Position numbers and translations under genes: made by a program. Shown one piece after another: positions 13,795 to 21,791 of a stretch of 33,845 bases of DNA. The DNA lies in contig JAPKYJ010000003.1 of the NCBI GenBank assembly GCA_026394375.1, forward strand, positions 1-33,845. The letters run 5' to 3'. This stretch comes from Methanomassiliicoccales archaeon. Its GTDB lineage: Archaea > Thermoplasmatota > Thermoplasmata > Methanomassiliicoccales > UBA472. The notes beneath the pieces were generated by a model. The model saw nothing but the letters and a program-made list of their open reading frames with translations, searched no databases and was not told the DNA's origin. Position 1 is the stretch's first letter. Each line of letters opens with the position of its first letter.

Positions 13795-15819
13795 TTGAGT
13801 CCATCCAGATTTAGTCACGGCTTATCCCTGGCATTTGCCGTCGCCGCTTCCGTGGTCATCTTCGCGATAGACCTTGTCACGCCACTCGGTCTGGGCGTGA
13901 GCATGCTCTACATCGCGCCGGTGCTGATCGTGTCGCGCCTGGGCCGCCTGAGGCCTCTCCTGGCGGTCTGCGTCCTCTCGTCCTCCATGGTGATCACCGC
14001 ATTCTTCTTCAAGTCCGCGACCTTTCCGAACGCCGTCCTCATCGCCGAGGTCAACCGGGCGGTCATACTGGGCGCGATCTGGGTCACCGCCGAGCTCTCG
14101 TACACGGCCGAGCGGGCGTCGGCGCGGCTGCTCGAGACGAAGAGCGAGCTCCTCCGGACCAGCGAGGATCTGCGCGGCCGGGTGGAGGTGCGGAGCCGCA
14201 AGCTGAGGGAGGTGGTGGCCCAGCTGACCCAGGCCAAGGCGGAGCTGGAGCAGAGGGTGGCGGAGCGGACGGCAGACCTGACCAATGCCAACGCGGCCCT
14301 CTCGGAGCAGAGGGAGCGGCTGGCCATAACCCTGGCGAGCATGGGCGACGGGGTCATCGCCACCGACGACGCCAAACGGGTCACGTTGATGAACGGCGTG
14401 GCGGAATCGTTGACCGGATGGAAGGCCGAGGAAGCGATGGGCGTGGACATCGCCGAGGTCCTCGTATTGGTGGACTCCCGGCGGCGGGATAAGGTCGCCA
14501 ACCCGATGGTCGAAGTCCTGGCGTCGGGCCAGAACGTGGAGCTGGCCAGCGACGTTCTCCTGCTGGCGCGCGACGGGAGGGAGGTGCCGATCGCGGACAG
14601 CGCCGCTCCTGTAAGGGACGGCGGCGGTGCGGTCGTGGGCACGGTGTTCGTGTTCCGCGACATGACGCAGCAGCTGAGGAGAAATGAGGAGATGGAGCGC
14701 GCCAGCCGGCTCGATTCCATCGGGCTGCTGGCGGGAGGGATCGCGCACGACTTCAACAACCTGCTCACAGTCATCGAGGGCAACCTGGCCCTGTCCCGGC
14801 TCGCCGGGCATCCCGCGAGGGCCCAGGAGAGGATATCCGAGGCGGAGAGGGCGGCCGAGCGTGCGAGGAGCCTGACGAAGCAGCTGCTGACCTTCTCCGA
14901 GGGCGGGGAGCCGGTCGCGGAGGCCATCGACACGGCCGCCCTTCTAAAGGAGGTCTGCGCCCTCGCCCTCTCGGGCTCCAATGTTAAGTGCAAGGTCGGA
15001 GTCGAACCGGGCCTGTTGCCGATCCTGGGCGACGGGGGACAGGTGGCGCAGGCGCTGAGCAACGTGCTCATCAACGCCAGGGAGGCGATGCCCGGGGGCG
15101 GCGTGGTCATGATCGAGGCCGCGAACCTCACCGCCGGTCCGGGAGCGCAGGCCCTCCTGCCCGAGGGGCGGTACGTCAAGCTGTCGTTCAGGGACCGGGG
15201 CGGGGGCATACCCAAGGACGCCCTGCCGCGGGTCTTCAACCCCTACTTCAGCACCAAGGGCGAGGGGCGGGGGCTGGGGCTGGCGGTCAGCCACTCCATC
15301 GTCACCCGGCACGGGGGGCGCATCGCCATCGAATCGTCGGTGGGCGCGGGCACGGAGGTCACGATCACCCTCCCGGCCGCGGACGGGGCGCCCGAGGTCA
15401 AGGGGGCGCCGGAGATGTTCCCCGCCGCGGAGAGGCGCCGGATCCTCTGGATGGACGACGAGGAGATGATCCTGGACATGGGCGGGGAGATGCTCACGGT
15501 CCTGGGGTACGAGGTGCGGACCGCCCCCGACGGCGCCGAGGCCGTGAGGATCTATGAGGACTCGAGGCGCTCGGGCGCGCCCTTCGACGCGGTGATCCTC
15601 GACCTGATGGTGCAGGGCGGGACGGGGGGCAGGGAGACCATCGAGATGTTGCGCGCCATCGACCCGGAGGTGAGGGCGATCGTCTGCAGCGGCTACTGCA
15701 ACGACCCGGTGATGTCCCGGCACGCGGAGTACGGGTTCGCCGCCGCGCTGCCCAAGCCGTTCCGGATGGAGGAACTCTCCAAGGTCATCCACGAGACCGT
15801 CGAGCGGCGGGCAGGCTGA
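13795..15819 (+). CDS. hybrid sensor histidine kinase with PAS and receiver domains
   Basis: The 674-residue product has about four membrane helices (residues 10-100), then a coiled coil (105-178) and a PAS domain (178-292). The HisKA box LAGGIAHDFNNLL carries the phospho-acceptor His318. The ATPase domain has N427 in NVLINARE and the G2 box GRGLGLA at 491-497. The C-terminal receiver has acidic D554/D555, phospho-acceptor D603 and K654. It senses an unknown signal at the membrane and relays phosphate internally. No separate response regulator is nearby. The likely start is TTG 13795, as no ATG or GTG lies in a better position. It is very GC-rich with bacterial-style architecture, so acquisition by transfer is plausible. 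Confidence 0.93.
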   Translation: MSPSRFSHGLSLAFAVAASVVIFAIDLVTPLGLGVSMLYIAPVLIVSRLGRLRPLLAVCVLSSSMVITAFFFKSATFPNAVLIAEVNRAVILGAIWVTAELSYTAERASARLLETKSELLRTSEDLRGRVEVRSRKLREVVAQLTQAKAELEQRVAERTADLTNANAALSEQRERLAITLASMGDGVIATDDAKRVTLMNGVAESLTGWKAEEAMGVDIAEVLVLVDSRRRDKVANPMVEVLASGQNVELASDVLLLARDGREVPIADSAAPVRDGGGAVVGTVFVFRDMTQQLRRNEEMERASRLDSIGLLAGGIAHDFNNLLTVIEGNLALSRLAGHPARAQERISEAERAAERARSLTKQLLTFSEGGEPVAEAIDTAALLKEVCALALSGSNVKCKVGVEPGLLPILGDGGQVAQALSNVLINAREAMPGGGVVMIEAANLTAGPGAQALLPEGRYVKLSFRDRGGGIPKDALPRVFNPYFSTKGEGRGLGLAVSHSIVTRHGGRIAIESSVGAGTEVTITLPAADGAPEVKGAPEMFPAAERRRILWMDDEEMILDMGGEMLTVLGYEVRTAPDGAEAVRIYEDSRRSGAPFDAVILDLMVQGGTGGRETIEMLRAIDPEVRAIVCSGYCNDPVMSRHAEYGFAAALPKPFRMEELSKVIHETVERRAG

Positions 15820-16168
15820 CGATCCGCGGGTAGATGCCGGCGATGAGTAACACAATCACCGGCTGGAATTCTGGAGGCCTCGTATTCCCCGGAGCAATAC
15901 GGTGGGTCGGCCTCTGCGACGTTACAGCCTTTCCTTCATAATGTCGCAGAACCCTCAATATCATCTGTGGTTTCCAACGCTGAGGTGGCCGCGAATGACT
16001 AAGAGATGCAGTACCAATGTTACCCGATGGGAACCGACGAGCAAATATTAATAGCCTGGACGGGATAGTTTGCCCTGTGGCGATGCATTGCCAACCGGAT
16101 GCCTTCGCCATGCATGATGCAGGAGAGGATCAGCGTCACTTCGCCCGGGCATTTGATGGGAAGGCGAG
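15820..16168. other. gene-free stretch with a distant TATA box
   Basis: These 349 bases hold no convincing gene. AAATATTAATAG (16036-16047) is a good TATA element, about 120 bases before the ATG at 16169. This would give the next gene a leader of about 95 bases, or the box may serve a small unrecognised RNA. Confidence 0.4.
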
Positions 16169-17308
16169 ATGCGTTGTATGTTGGAGTGGGGCATTTTGAA
16201 AGTCCGTACGAAAGTGGAATCCCTTGATGCCGAGATGGCATTCAGGTCGATGAATGTCACGCTGGGAGACACAGAGTTTGCGACGCCGATCAAGGCTTCA
16301 AGAGCCGAGGCGTCGGTGGGCCCAGTCAATGAGATATTCAGGGAGCTGGACAAGGCAACGCTGGATGCCATCGTAAACAGCACAAAGACAGAAACCCTCG
16401 TGGCAGACCAGATTCTCAGGAAACAGCGACCTGGACTCAACCTCTTCTTCGTGCAATACCCTGATTTCATCGCACCCTCTGTCAAGGAAATGGGGGCGCT
16501 GGCCGACATACAGTACCAACGCAGCGACGTTGTGATCACACCTCTGTTTCCTGGTATCGGCAGAACTCGCGTCGGAGACGCCATCAGCGATGACTTGGTC
16601 CTATGGAACTCAAGGTTCATCGACGAGGTGGAGACTCTCAATAACAAGACGATAGTCGGAACGGTACCGATCTTCGCCAACCGCTTCGTTCTGAAGACGG
16701 TCGTAGACGCCCTTGTAGATCGGGGTGTCGTTCATTTCGCCATCGACATGCAAGGCAGGGTCTTTCAGGATACCTGGATGAGGGCTTTCCTAAAGATACT
16801 GAAAGCACACCTGCTTACGGACACCTCGATGCTTTATCTGATCAATGCCCGAGAGGGGATGCTCTCACAGAAGGCCGAGGAGGTTCTCGCCAAAGACTTC
16901 ATCACCCCTGCATACAGCGTCGATGTGATAGGTCACAACCACGTCGCACCGCCTGGGATGGCTAGAATAGCCGATTCACGGAAACCGAGACCCCCTCCGC
17001 CGCCGCCATCGTGGAGAGAGTTCTCATCGGCAACATACGGATACAGGAGAATCCCCCTGAACCCCGTGGCAGCGAAGTATGGGGTCTCGATCGATCAGGC
17101 CCGAGCCCTGATCAAAGGCAGGAACATATCAAAACAATATGGGGAGACCCTCGTGATGCAGCAAGCGCTGGCTGAGGCGGGGACGCTCCTTCCACACATA
17201 GGAAAGAAGAAGATGGTCACCGCGAAGCTCCTGGAGTCCCTCAAGAAATTCAGGAGGGAGACGCTCGAGAGCGAACGGATTAAGCAAACCAGCCTTTTCG
17301 ACATCTAG
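16169..17308 (+). CDS. unknown protein, TIM-barrel-like pattern with proline linker
   Basis: The 379-residue product is not a family I recognise. From about residue 60 to 275 it shows repeated strand-helix units (LNLFFVQYPDF, SDVVITPLFPG, KTIVGTVPIFANRF, GVVHFAIDMQGR, TSMLYLINAREG, TPAYSVDVIGHNHVAPPG) that suggest a TIM barrel. A linker RPPPPPPSW follows, then a helical, basic C-terminal region of about 90 residues that may bind nucleic acid. The start could also be ATG 16178 or a TTG near 16196. It is convergent with the PIN toxin gene, and the two stop codons overlap in CTAG (17305-17308). A role linked to the toxin-antitoxin pair or another defence function is speculative. Confidence 0.85.
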   Translation: MRCMLEWGILKVRTKVESLDAEMAFRSMNVTLGDTEFATPIKASRAEASVGPVNEIFRELDKATLDAIVNSTKTETLVADQILRKQRPGLNLFFVQYPDFIAPSVKEMGALADIQYQRSDVVITPLFPGIGRTRVGDAISDDLVLWNSRFIDEVETLNNKTIVGTVPIFANRFVLKTVVDALVDRGVVHFAIDMQGRVFQDTWMRAFLKILKAHLLTDTSMLYLINAREGMLSQKAEEVLAKDFITPAYSVDVIGHNHVAPPGMARIADSRKPRPPPPPPSWREFSSATYGYRRIPLNPVAAKYGVSIDQARALIKGRNISKQYGETLVMQQALAEAGTLLPHIGKKKMVTAKLLESLKKFRRETLESERIKQTSLFDI

Positions 17309-17844
17309 TTGGCCAGCCTGTTTAGTATGTCCTTCGAACATCTGAAGGAACTTCTTCTGAGGTCAGAGCAGACCAATAGTCTCTCCTCCGGGGTTATGGA
17401 GCCAGTCTCTGCGAGGCGTAAAATCAGACCGATTGTCCCCGTGTGCTCAAGGGAGAGTCCCCTCACGCCAAAAGCTCCCTTGAGTTCCGAATCTTCAAGC
17501 AGCTTCGGCAAGGATCTCCTCATCCTGCCGTCGTCCGTGACGAAGAAACAGCGATGACCCTCAGCTGAGAAGACGGTCACTGCAAGGAGAAACGAGGAGA
17601 GCTCGCCCGTGTGCAGGTAAGGGTATCTGTTGCTCAGATAGGTCAGAAGATGCTCACGCGCTGGATGGGTGTTCCGCAGCACAGCGATCCCCCGAAGCAA
17701 TGTTTCAGCATGAAATGACTTGGCCCGCCCGAGTTCTTCTCGGACCTCTTCGCTGATGACCACCCGATAGCGTCGAGTGCAAGGAGGCAAAAGCGCGACG
17801 CTCCTGATTTCGCGAGTCATCGCCGAAATGACGGTGGCATCCAC
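17305..17844 (-). CDS. PIN-domain ribonuclease toxin
   Basis: From GTG 17844 the 179-residue product begins VDATVISAM with the first catalytic Asp (D2), then has SEEVREELG (30-38), TGELSSFLLAV with E81, and FFVTDDGRMRR with D104/D105. This is the usual acidic layout of PIN nucleases (COG2405-like pattern). The C-terminal 60 residues form an extra helical part. It starts 11 bases after the stop of the fused antitoxin gene, the classic toxin-antitoxin order. PIN toxins cleave RNA, and the antitoxin blocks them until it is degraded. GTG is the first possible start that keeps the VVDATVIS motif. Confidence 0.8.
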   Translation of the reverse strand: MDATVISAMTREIRSVALLPPCTRRYRVVISEEVREELGRAKSFHAETLLRGIAVLRNTHPAREHLLTYLSNRYPYLHTGELSSFLLAVTVFSAEGHRCFFVTDDGRMRRSLPKLLEDSELKGAFGVRGLSLEHTGTIGLILRLAETGSITPEERLLVCSDLRRSSFRCSKDILNRLAN

Positions 17845-17855
17845 GACCTTGGCTG

Positions 17856-18458
17856 TTATTGAGACCGCCAGCAGATCCCCTTCTTCTCGATGAGGGCGGC
17901 GAAACTGTCTTGATCCATGTCAGCGATCTGCGCCGCCTTCGCGATACTGATCTTGCCTTTCCGGAGAAGGTCCGCGGCGTAGTCCTTCCGGCTACGTTTC
18001 AGTTCGTCCCACTTCGTGGACTCCGCGATGTACTTTGGATAGCAGGCATAGACGAAGGTCATGATCTCTTCGTCGGGGAGGTCATTGATGAACTGCTTGA
18101 AGTCCTCGATCGTCCCCACGAGCTCTTTTCTTGGCTTCAACTGGTGGAACAGTTCCCGCCCATTCACAGTGAGATTGTACGCCGAGCCGCTTCGCGAGAC
18201 GAGACCCGCCGAAACCAGCTCTTCCAGGACGCTCTCCACAGTTTCGCTGTAGGGGCCTAGGAGATGCGGTTCATAGTCCAGCAGCTGGCCAAGATCTTCG
18301 AACACGTTTGAAACCAGGAAAAGGAGCTTCTGCAGCTTCACCTTGCTCCTCAGGGGCTCGCCGAGAGCCCCGATGGCGAAGAGCAAAACCTTATCCTCGT
18401 CGTTCAGTTGCTCAATGTAATTGCTCGCTATCGTACCACTCCCGACAATATAGGTCAT
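17856..18458 (-). CDS. fused antitoxin: YwgA/SocA-like domain plus UPF0175-like domain
   Basis: The 200-residue product has two parts. Residues about 20-150 (RSKVKLQKLLFLVSNVFEDLG, DYEPHLLGPYSETVESVLEE, LVSRSGSAYNLTVNGRELF) resemble the YwgA / SocA-antitoxin (Panacea-type) fold. Residues about 158-198 (KDYAADLLRKGKISIAKAAQ, then IADMDQDSFAALIEKKGI) match the UPF0175 pattern, an antitoxin family usually paired with PIN toxins and normally a stand-alone protein of about 80 residues. The fusion precedes the PIN gene by 11 bases. A TATA-like TTAAAATC lies about 20 bases before ATG 18458, consistent with a leaderless transcript. Domain calls are from pattern recognition. Confidence 0.75.
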   Translation of the reverse strand: MTYIVGSGTIASNYIEQLNDEDKVLLFAIGALGEPLRSKVKLQKLLFLVSNVFEDLGQLLDYEPHLLGPYSETVESVLEELVSAGLVSRSGSAYNLTVNGRELFHQLKPRKELVGTIEDFKQFINDLPDEEIMTFVYACYPKYIAESTKWDELKRSRKDYAADLLRKGKISIAKAAQIADMDQDSFAALIEKKGICWRSQ

Positions 18459-18825
18459 GACTTGGGTTAGATTTTAACTCTGGGGAGGCCGAAAGTGACT
18501 CACCCGCACGGGAATGATACGGGCCATGGCAATATGAAGGACAAACCTGCGAACAGCCAACCTCAAGCCGACCACCATGGGCAAGTCATGAGATCATCTC
18601 CTGATTCGCATATGCCCCGACAATCCAGGGTCTCGCGCTCAGGAACAGCCCGGAACCGCGTCCTGGCTGCCAATCCGCGAGTAAATGTCGATGGAGGGCC
18701 ACGCGATTGGCGGCCGAAGCTCCAGAGGAGGACGTCGACGATAGGGAGGTTGGTTGTAGCGGAGGGAGCGACGATGAGTTCGGAAGGGCGCTAGGCTTCT
18801 CCTCGAGGCACTTCAGATGAAACCA
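18459..18825. other. gene-free stretch
   Basis: A 99-codon plus-strand frame (18495-18794) is rich in His, Gln, Ser and Arg with no domain, no ribosome site and no partner, and is judged non-coding. I see nothing else in these 367 bases. Confidence 0.4.
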
Positions 18826-19083
18826 CTATTTGAGCAATGACTCCATCTGTGAGGTCCACTCCTCAAACTGCTTGGCCATCTTCCTCTCAAGTTCCCTCTG
18901 GATTTCTCCTCTTCTTTGCGCCATCTCACTGCGCAAGGCCTCCCCCTTCTCTTCTATTTCCTTGCGTTGCTGCTGCACGAGCTTGGCAAGTGCGGCATTG
19001 AACCCTTCTCGCGCTCTTTGCAGTCTTGCATCGACATCTTCCGTAGGATTTGCCAAATAGTCACCCTTGGCTATCATGCCCAT
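18826..19083 (-). CDS. 85-residue coiled-coil protein
   Basis: After a short N-terminus (MGMIAKGDYLANPTEDVDAR) the product is one long charged helix (FNAALAKLVQQQRKEIEEKG, RSEMAQRRGEIQRELERKMA) ending MESLLK. This is a classic coiled coil of about 60 residues. It starts 20 bases after the stop of the 239-residue helical protein gene, so the two form an operon. A structural partner role is likely. No family is recognised. Confidence 0.65.
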   Translation of the reverse strand: MGMIAKGDYLANPTEDVDARLQRAREGFNAALAKLVQQQRKEIEEKGEALRSEMAQRRGEIQRELERKMAKQFEEWTSQMESLLK

Positions 19084-19102
19084 GCTGCTAGAAATGCATT
19101 CT

Positions 19103-19822
19103 TCATTTCGGATGCCGATTGATGGGTGGCCCTGTGGCCGCGTCTCTCAATTCCATCCGTATCCTTCCGTCCAATCTATTGATCTCCTCTTGGAGTCGCT
19201 CGAGCTCCGTTAGTTCAGACATATGGGTCTTGACCACCTTGTCATGGAAGCGGGTGAAGAAACCTCCAATCAACTTGAAATGCTCCTCGGCCATCTCGAG
19301 CAGTCTCACTTCCTTTCCAGCGTTTCGCAGGAACTTCTTGCTTCCAGCGTTCCAACTGTCCGCTTTGAGCAGCCCCTCCACGCTCAGCACGAGGTCTGTA
19401 GTTGTCTGGTTCCCTTCCCTCTCGAACTTCATGACACTGCCAATCGGAGGGATGTCCCGGTGCATGCAGAAATCGCTCAGGTCCTTGACGAAGGCCCACA
19501 GAGGGGATTCCGACAGACGGCCCGTTTCTTCTTCATAGACCTTCAGCAGGCTGGCATCTGTTTCCTTCTCAGAGAAGCGCTGGATCTGATACCTCAATGC
19601 CCTCGTCGCCCAGAGATAGTTGTTCAGGTGTCGCAGGGTAAAAAGCCAGAAGGATTGCATTCTCTCCGGGTGGTTTCGATCGAGCAAGGGAATTGCCACC
19701 TCAGGATTTGAGAAGGAGGCTAACTGGTCTCGAAGGGACTTGAAGTTGAGCACAACAATCTCGAACCCTCGCCTGAGATTTGCCAGCCTTCTGTAGACCT
19801 TCATCCCTTCGGATGATTCCAT
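19103..19822 (-). CDS. 239-residue all-helical protein, unknown function
   Basis: The product is almost wholly alpha-helical, with Trp/Leu-rich segments (MQSFWLFTLRHLNNYLWATR, SPLWAFVKDLSDFCMHRDIP) and a C-terminal coiled coil (LTELERLQEEINRLDGRIRM). An internal start at 19804 (MKVYRR), preceded by CGAAGGG, is possible. It heads an operon with the 85-residue coiled-coil protein. Its 5' end abuts the degenerate integrase at 19826, head to head, so it may have been carried by the older element or may mark the chromosome side of that scar. No family is recognised. Confidence 0.65.
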   Translation of the reverse strand: MESSEGMKVYRRLANLRRGFEIVVLNFKSLRDQLASFSNPEVAIPLLDRNHPERMQSFWLFTLRHLNNYLWATRALRYQIQRFSEKETDASLLKVYEEETGRLSESPLWAFVKDLSDFCMHRDIPPIGSVMKFEREGNQTTTDLVLSVEGLLKADSWNAGSKKFLRNAGKEVRLLEMAEEHFKLIGGFFTRFHDKVVKTHMSELTELERLQEEINRLDGRIRMELRDAATGPPINRHPK

Positions 19823-19825
19823 TTT

Positions 19826-20326
19826 TTGGCCGAGGGCGAGCGATCGTACGGAACCGCAAGGGACACCGCCATTCAGCCTGACGGTATCCCTTTCTTGAAG
19901 AGGTACGTCAAGGCAAGGAACGAAAAGTTGGCTGTTGAGTACTTGACCAACGTTGAAGCATTATTTCCCGCGATCCAGGACATTCAGAAACGCGGGGATG
20001 GCTACTTCGCATGCAACAGCCTGACCAAACTGAGGGCGAGGGTTACCGAGGATTCGGGCATCATCTTCGACTTGAGGGCGTGTCGCCGTACCTTCGGACA
20101 AGAGAATGTCAATATGGGCGTACCTTTGGACGCGGTATCTCGTATGATGGGGCATTCTAGCACTAAGACCACTGAGAAGTACTACTGTCGGAAAACGAAC
20201 GACTCGGCGATCCTTGAGGCTCAAAAAATATATGCAAATGCAAGCAAGCCCCAAGAGATAGCCAGATGTCAGGAGCCGAATTATACCCCTTCTGAGAAAA
20301 AATCTTGGTTGCCTGGATATTGCTGA
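19826..20326 (+). pseudogene. C-terminal remnant of a tyrosine integrase from an older insertion
   Basis: The 166-residue translation matches the C-terminal part of the intact integrase at 29557-30771, beginning where that protein reads KGEGTYGRPRE (here EGERSYGTARD). Shared blocks are SNSLTK, LRACRRTFGQ, GHSSTKTTEKYYCRK and EAQ. Identity is clearly partial, so this is a separate, diverged gene and not a duplication made by the present element. The N-terminal half with the first catalytic Arg is missing. It ends at the 16-bp left attachment repeat, in the same orientation as the intact integrase relative to its att site. This fits an older element that used the same tRNA. Confidence 0.85.
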
Positions 20327-20340
20327 AGTGCGGGCGTCGG
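20325..20340. repeat. left attachment site (attL) core
   Basis: GAAGTGCGGGCGTCGG is identical to 30721-30736. It directly follows the old integrase remnant and overlaps its stop codon. Beyond it lies element DNA (CCCGCGATTCC). Confidence 0.8.
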
Positions 20341-20623
20341 CCCGCGATTCCGACTCAATCCAGAAATACATTTCTTGAATTCAATAAATGGTTTTCCGCC
20401 CTCGATACGTCCAGCAAACCCGTTCCCGATCTTGAGGGAAACGCTTTACTCTCTTTTTCCTTCTTCCTTTTTTATGGCCTCAGAAAACTCGAAACGGATG
20501 CTACCCTGCCCCTGTGATACGAAGCATCGTAAGAGGCGTGCTCCGGCCATCGAGTTCCAATGGGCGCTCGTCTGGCTAGCCTTGAGGGACTGACAGCCCC
20601 CCTTTCTTAATGAGAGAGAGCGA

Positions 20624-20715
20624 GCCAGGCATCCCTTGTGCCTTTCATAGCCAGGCATTGAGCCGACCGAAGCCGAGCGAAGGCCAGATGGTCATTGTGC
20701 CCTCGATAGCCAGAC
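20624..20715 (+). repeat. imperfect 33-bp direct repeat near the left end
   Basis: Two units (20624-20656 and 20683-20715) share GCCAG, TTGTGCC and ATAGCCAG at identical internal spacing (offsets 0, 12 and 23), with diverged bases between. They lie 280-375 bases inside attL, in the gene-free left end (20341-20771). They could be arm-type integrase sites or binding sites for the AbrB-like protein encoded next to them. Confidence 0.6.
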
Positions 20716-20771
20716 GTCTCCTCGCGCGCGCGATGCGGCCTCGAAGAAGTAAAATAATCTGCGAGGCGCGC

Positions 20772-20951
20772 TTAAAGGACCCTCTTCTCGGCCTTCACGA
20801 TCACGTCGCCGGCCTCGTTCAGGTAGTACATCGCCTTGCCCCCGATCTCCGCCTCTAAGGTCTTCACGACGTCCTTGGTCAACGTGACGCGGTACTTCTC
20901 GCTGATGTTGCTGGTTCCCAGGAACCTTAATCTATCCTTGCTCGGTGCCAC
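20772..20951 (-). CDS. AbrB-like small DNA-binding protein
   Basis: From GTG 20951 the 59-residue product reads VAPSKDRLRFLGTSNISEKY then RVTLTKDVVKTLEAEIGGKA and DVIVKAEKRVL. This fits the AbrB/MazE-type swapped hairpin (RVTLTKDV plays the part of QVTIPKEV). GGGAGAG lies just before the start. The TATA-like ATACTTATATC (20990-21000) lies about 40 bases upstream. Longer frames to 21269 only read the complement of the next gene. It is the leftmost gene of the element and divergent from 21050-21532, so it may regulate that pair of promoters. Confidence 0.7.
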   Translation of the reverse strand: MAPSKDRLRFLGTSNISEKYRVTLTKDVVKTLEAEIGGKAMYYLNEAGDVIVKAEKRVL

Positions 20952-21049
20952 TTCTCTCCCAACCCTTACAAGTGTCAACGGTATCACCAGATATAAGTAT
21001 TCGGTAGCGCCTGTGTTACTCGTAGCACCATCGCTACGGACGTGGAACC

Positions 21050-21532
21050 ATGAAAAAGGAGATCGAGGACATGAGCGACGAGTATCTGCAGGGCGTTGAG
21101 GACTGCGCGAACTTCGTCTATAGCTGGATCGAGGAACACAAGGAGCTGAACAAGCTGAGCGATATGCTGATGGACATGAGGGGAAGCATCTCTGAGGAGC
21201 GGTTGGCGCGGTTCCCAGATGTGATCGGGTTCGAGGTGCAAGAAGCGCCCTACGCGCCCGAGTATGCAACCACCCTGCAAAGAAGTGAGATCATGGCGGA
21301 AGAGGAAACCCCGATGAGGATTGACATGACCGATCTCAAGGCCATGCAGCTGCTCGATATGCTGATCGACGCGGGGACCGTTTCGATCGGCGCAGACAAG
21401 GCGGAGAAGTGCCCGGTGATCAAGATGCTTTACGACGTCAAGGAGCAGCTCAGGGAGCGGCTGAACCACGATCTCGCCGTGGAGTTCCAAATCCGCCCTG
21501 CAGAGTGCAATGGCTGCGAAGAGCGCAACTAG
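21050..21532 (+). CDS. 160-residue acidic helical protein, unknown function
   Basis: The product begins MKKEIEDMSDEYLQGVEDCA and is mostly helical and acidic (SWIEEHKELNKLSDMLMDMR, MTDLKAMQLLDMLIDAGTVS). It ends with a CNGCEERN tail that includes a CxxC. No family is recognised. It is the only well-supported plus-strand gene in the left third of the element and shares an upstream AT-rich TATA-like segment (20991-21003) with the divergent AbrB-like gene. Confidence 0.7.
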   Translation: MKKEIEDMSDEYLQGVEDCANFVYSWIEEHKELNKLSDMLMDMRGSISEERLARFPDVIGFEVQEAPYAPEYATTLQRSEIMAEEETPMRIDMTDLKAMQLLDMLIDAGTVSIGADKAEKCPVIKMLYDVKEQLRERLNHDLAVEFQIRPAECNGCEERN

Positions 21533-21656
21533 CCCGACCTCCGAGTGTACGCCAACGACGACCTTCCCCGCGCCGGCACGGGATGCACGCCGGCACGCCA
21601 ATTTTCCTCTCAGGGTTTGCGATGCCTTTTTCACCATCCCTGCGGCTGTCTTCTTC

Positions 21657-21791
21657 ATGAACGATGCGCAACAGCAGGGCGAGGGTCCGGACGCGCCTCA
21701 AGAGCCTAAGCGCAAGGATTCGAGCATCGCCAAGGAGATGTTACAAATGGAGTCTATGAACTGCAGGAGGCGCTTACGCGGCGCCGCGTAA
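21657..21791 (+). CDS. 44-residue frame ending in a palindrome, doubtful
   Basis: ATG 21657 opens MNDAQQQGEGPDAPQEPKRK followed by DSSIAKEMLQMESMNCRRRL. The composition is protein-like, but there is no ribosome site or domain. Its stop codon is part of the perfect palindrome at 21774-21791. Confidence 0.3.
   Translation: MNDAQQQGEGPDAPQEPKRKDSSIAKEMLQMESMNCRRRLRGAA

Noticed and set aside
13822-15855. Several long minus-strand frames opposite the histidine kinase
   Set aside because: High GC at third positions leaves the complement open. The translations are His/Arg/Pro-rich without domains.
18495-18794. 99-codon plus-strand frame
   Set aside because: His/Gln/Ser/Arg-rich, no ribosome site, no domain, and no operon context. 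Its composition fits chance translation of GC-rich DNA.
20341-20771. Small frames at the left end of the element
   Set aside because: Frames at 20375 and 20610 lack ribosome sites and domains. The stretch is better explained by att-proximal control sequence and the spaced direct repeat.
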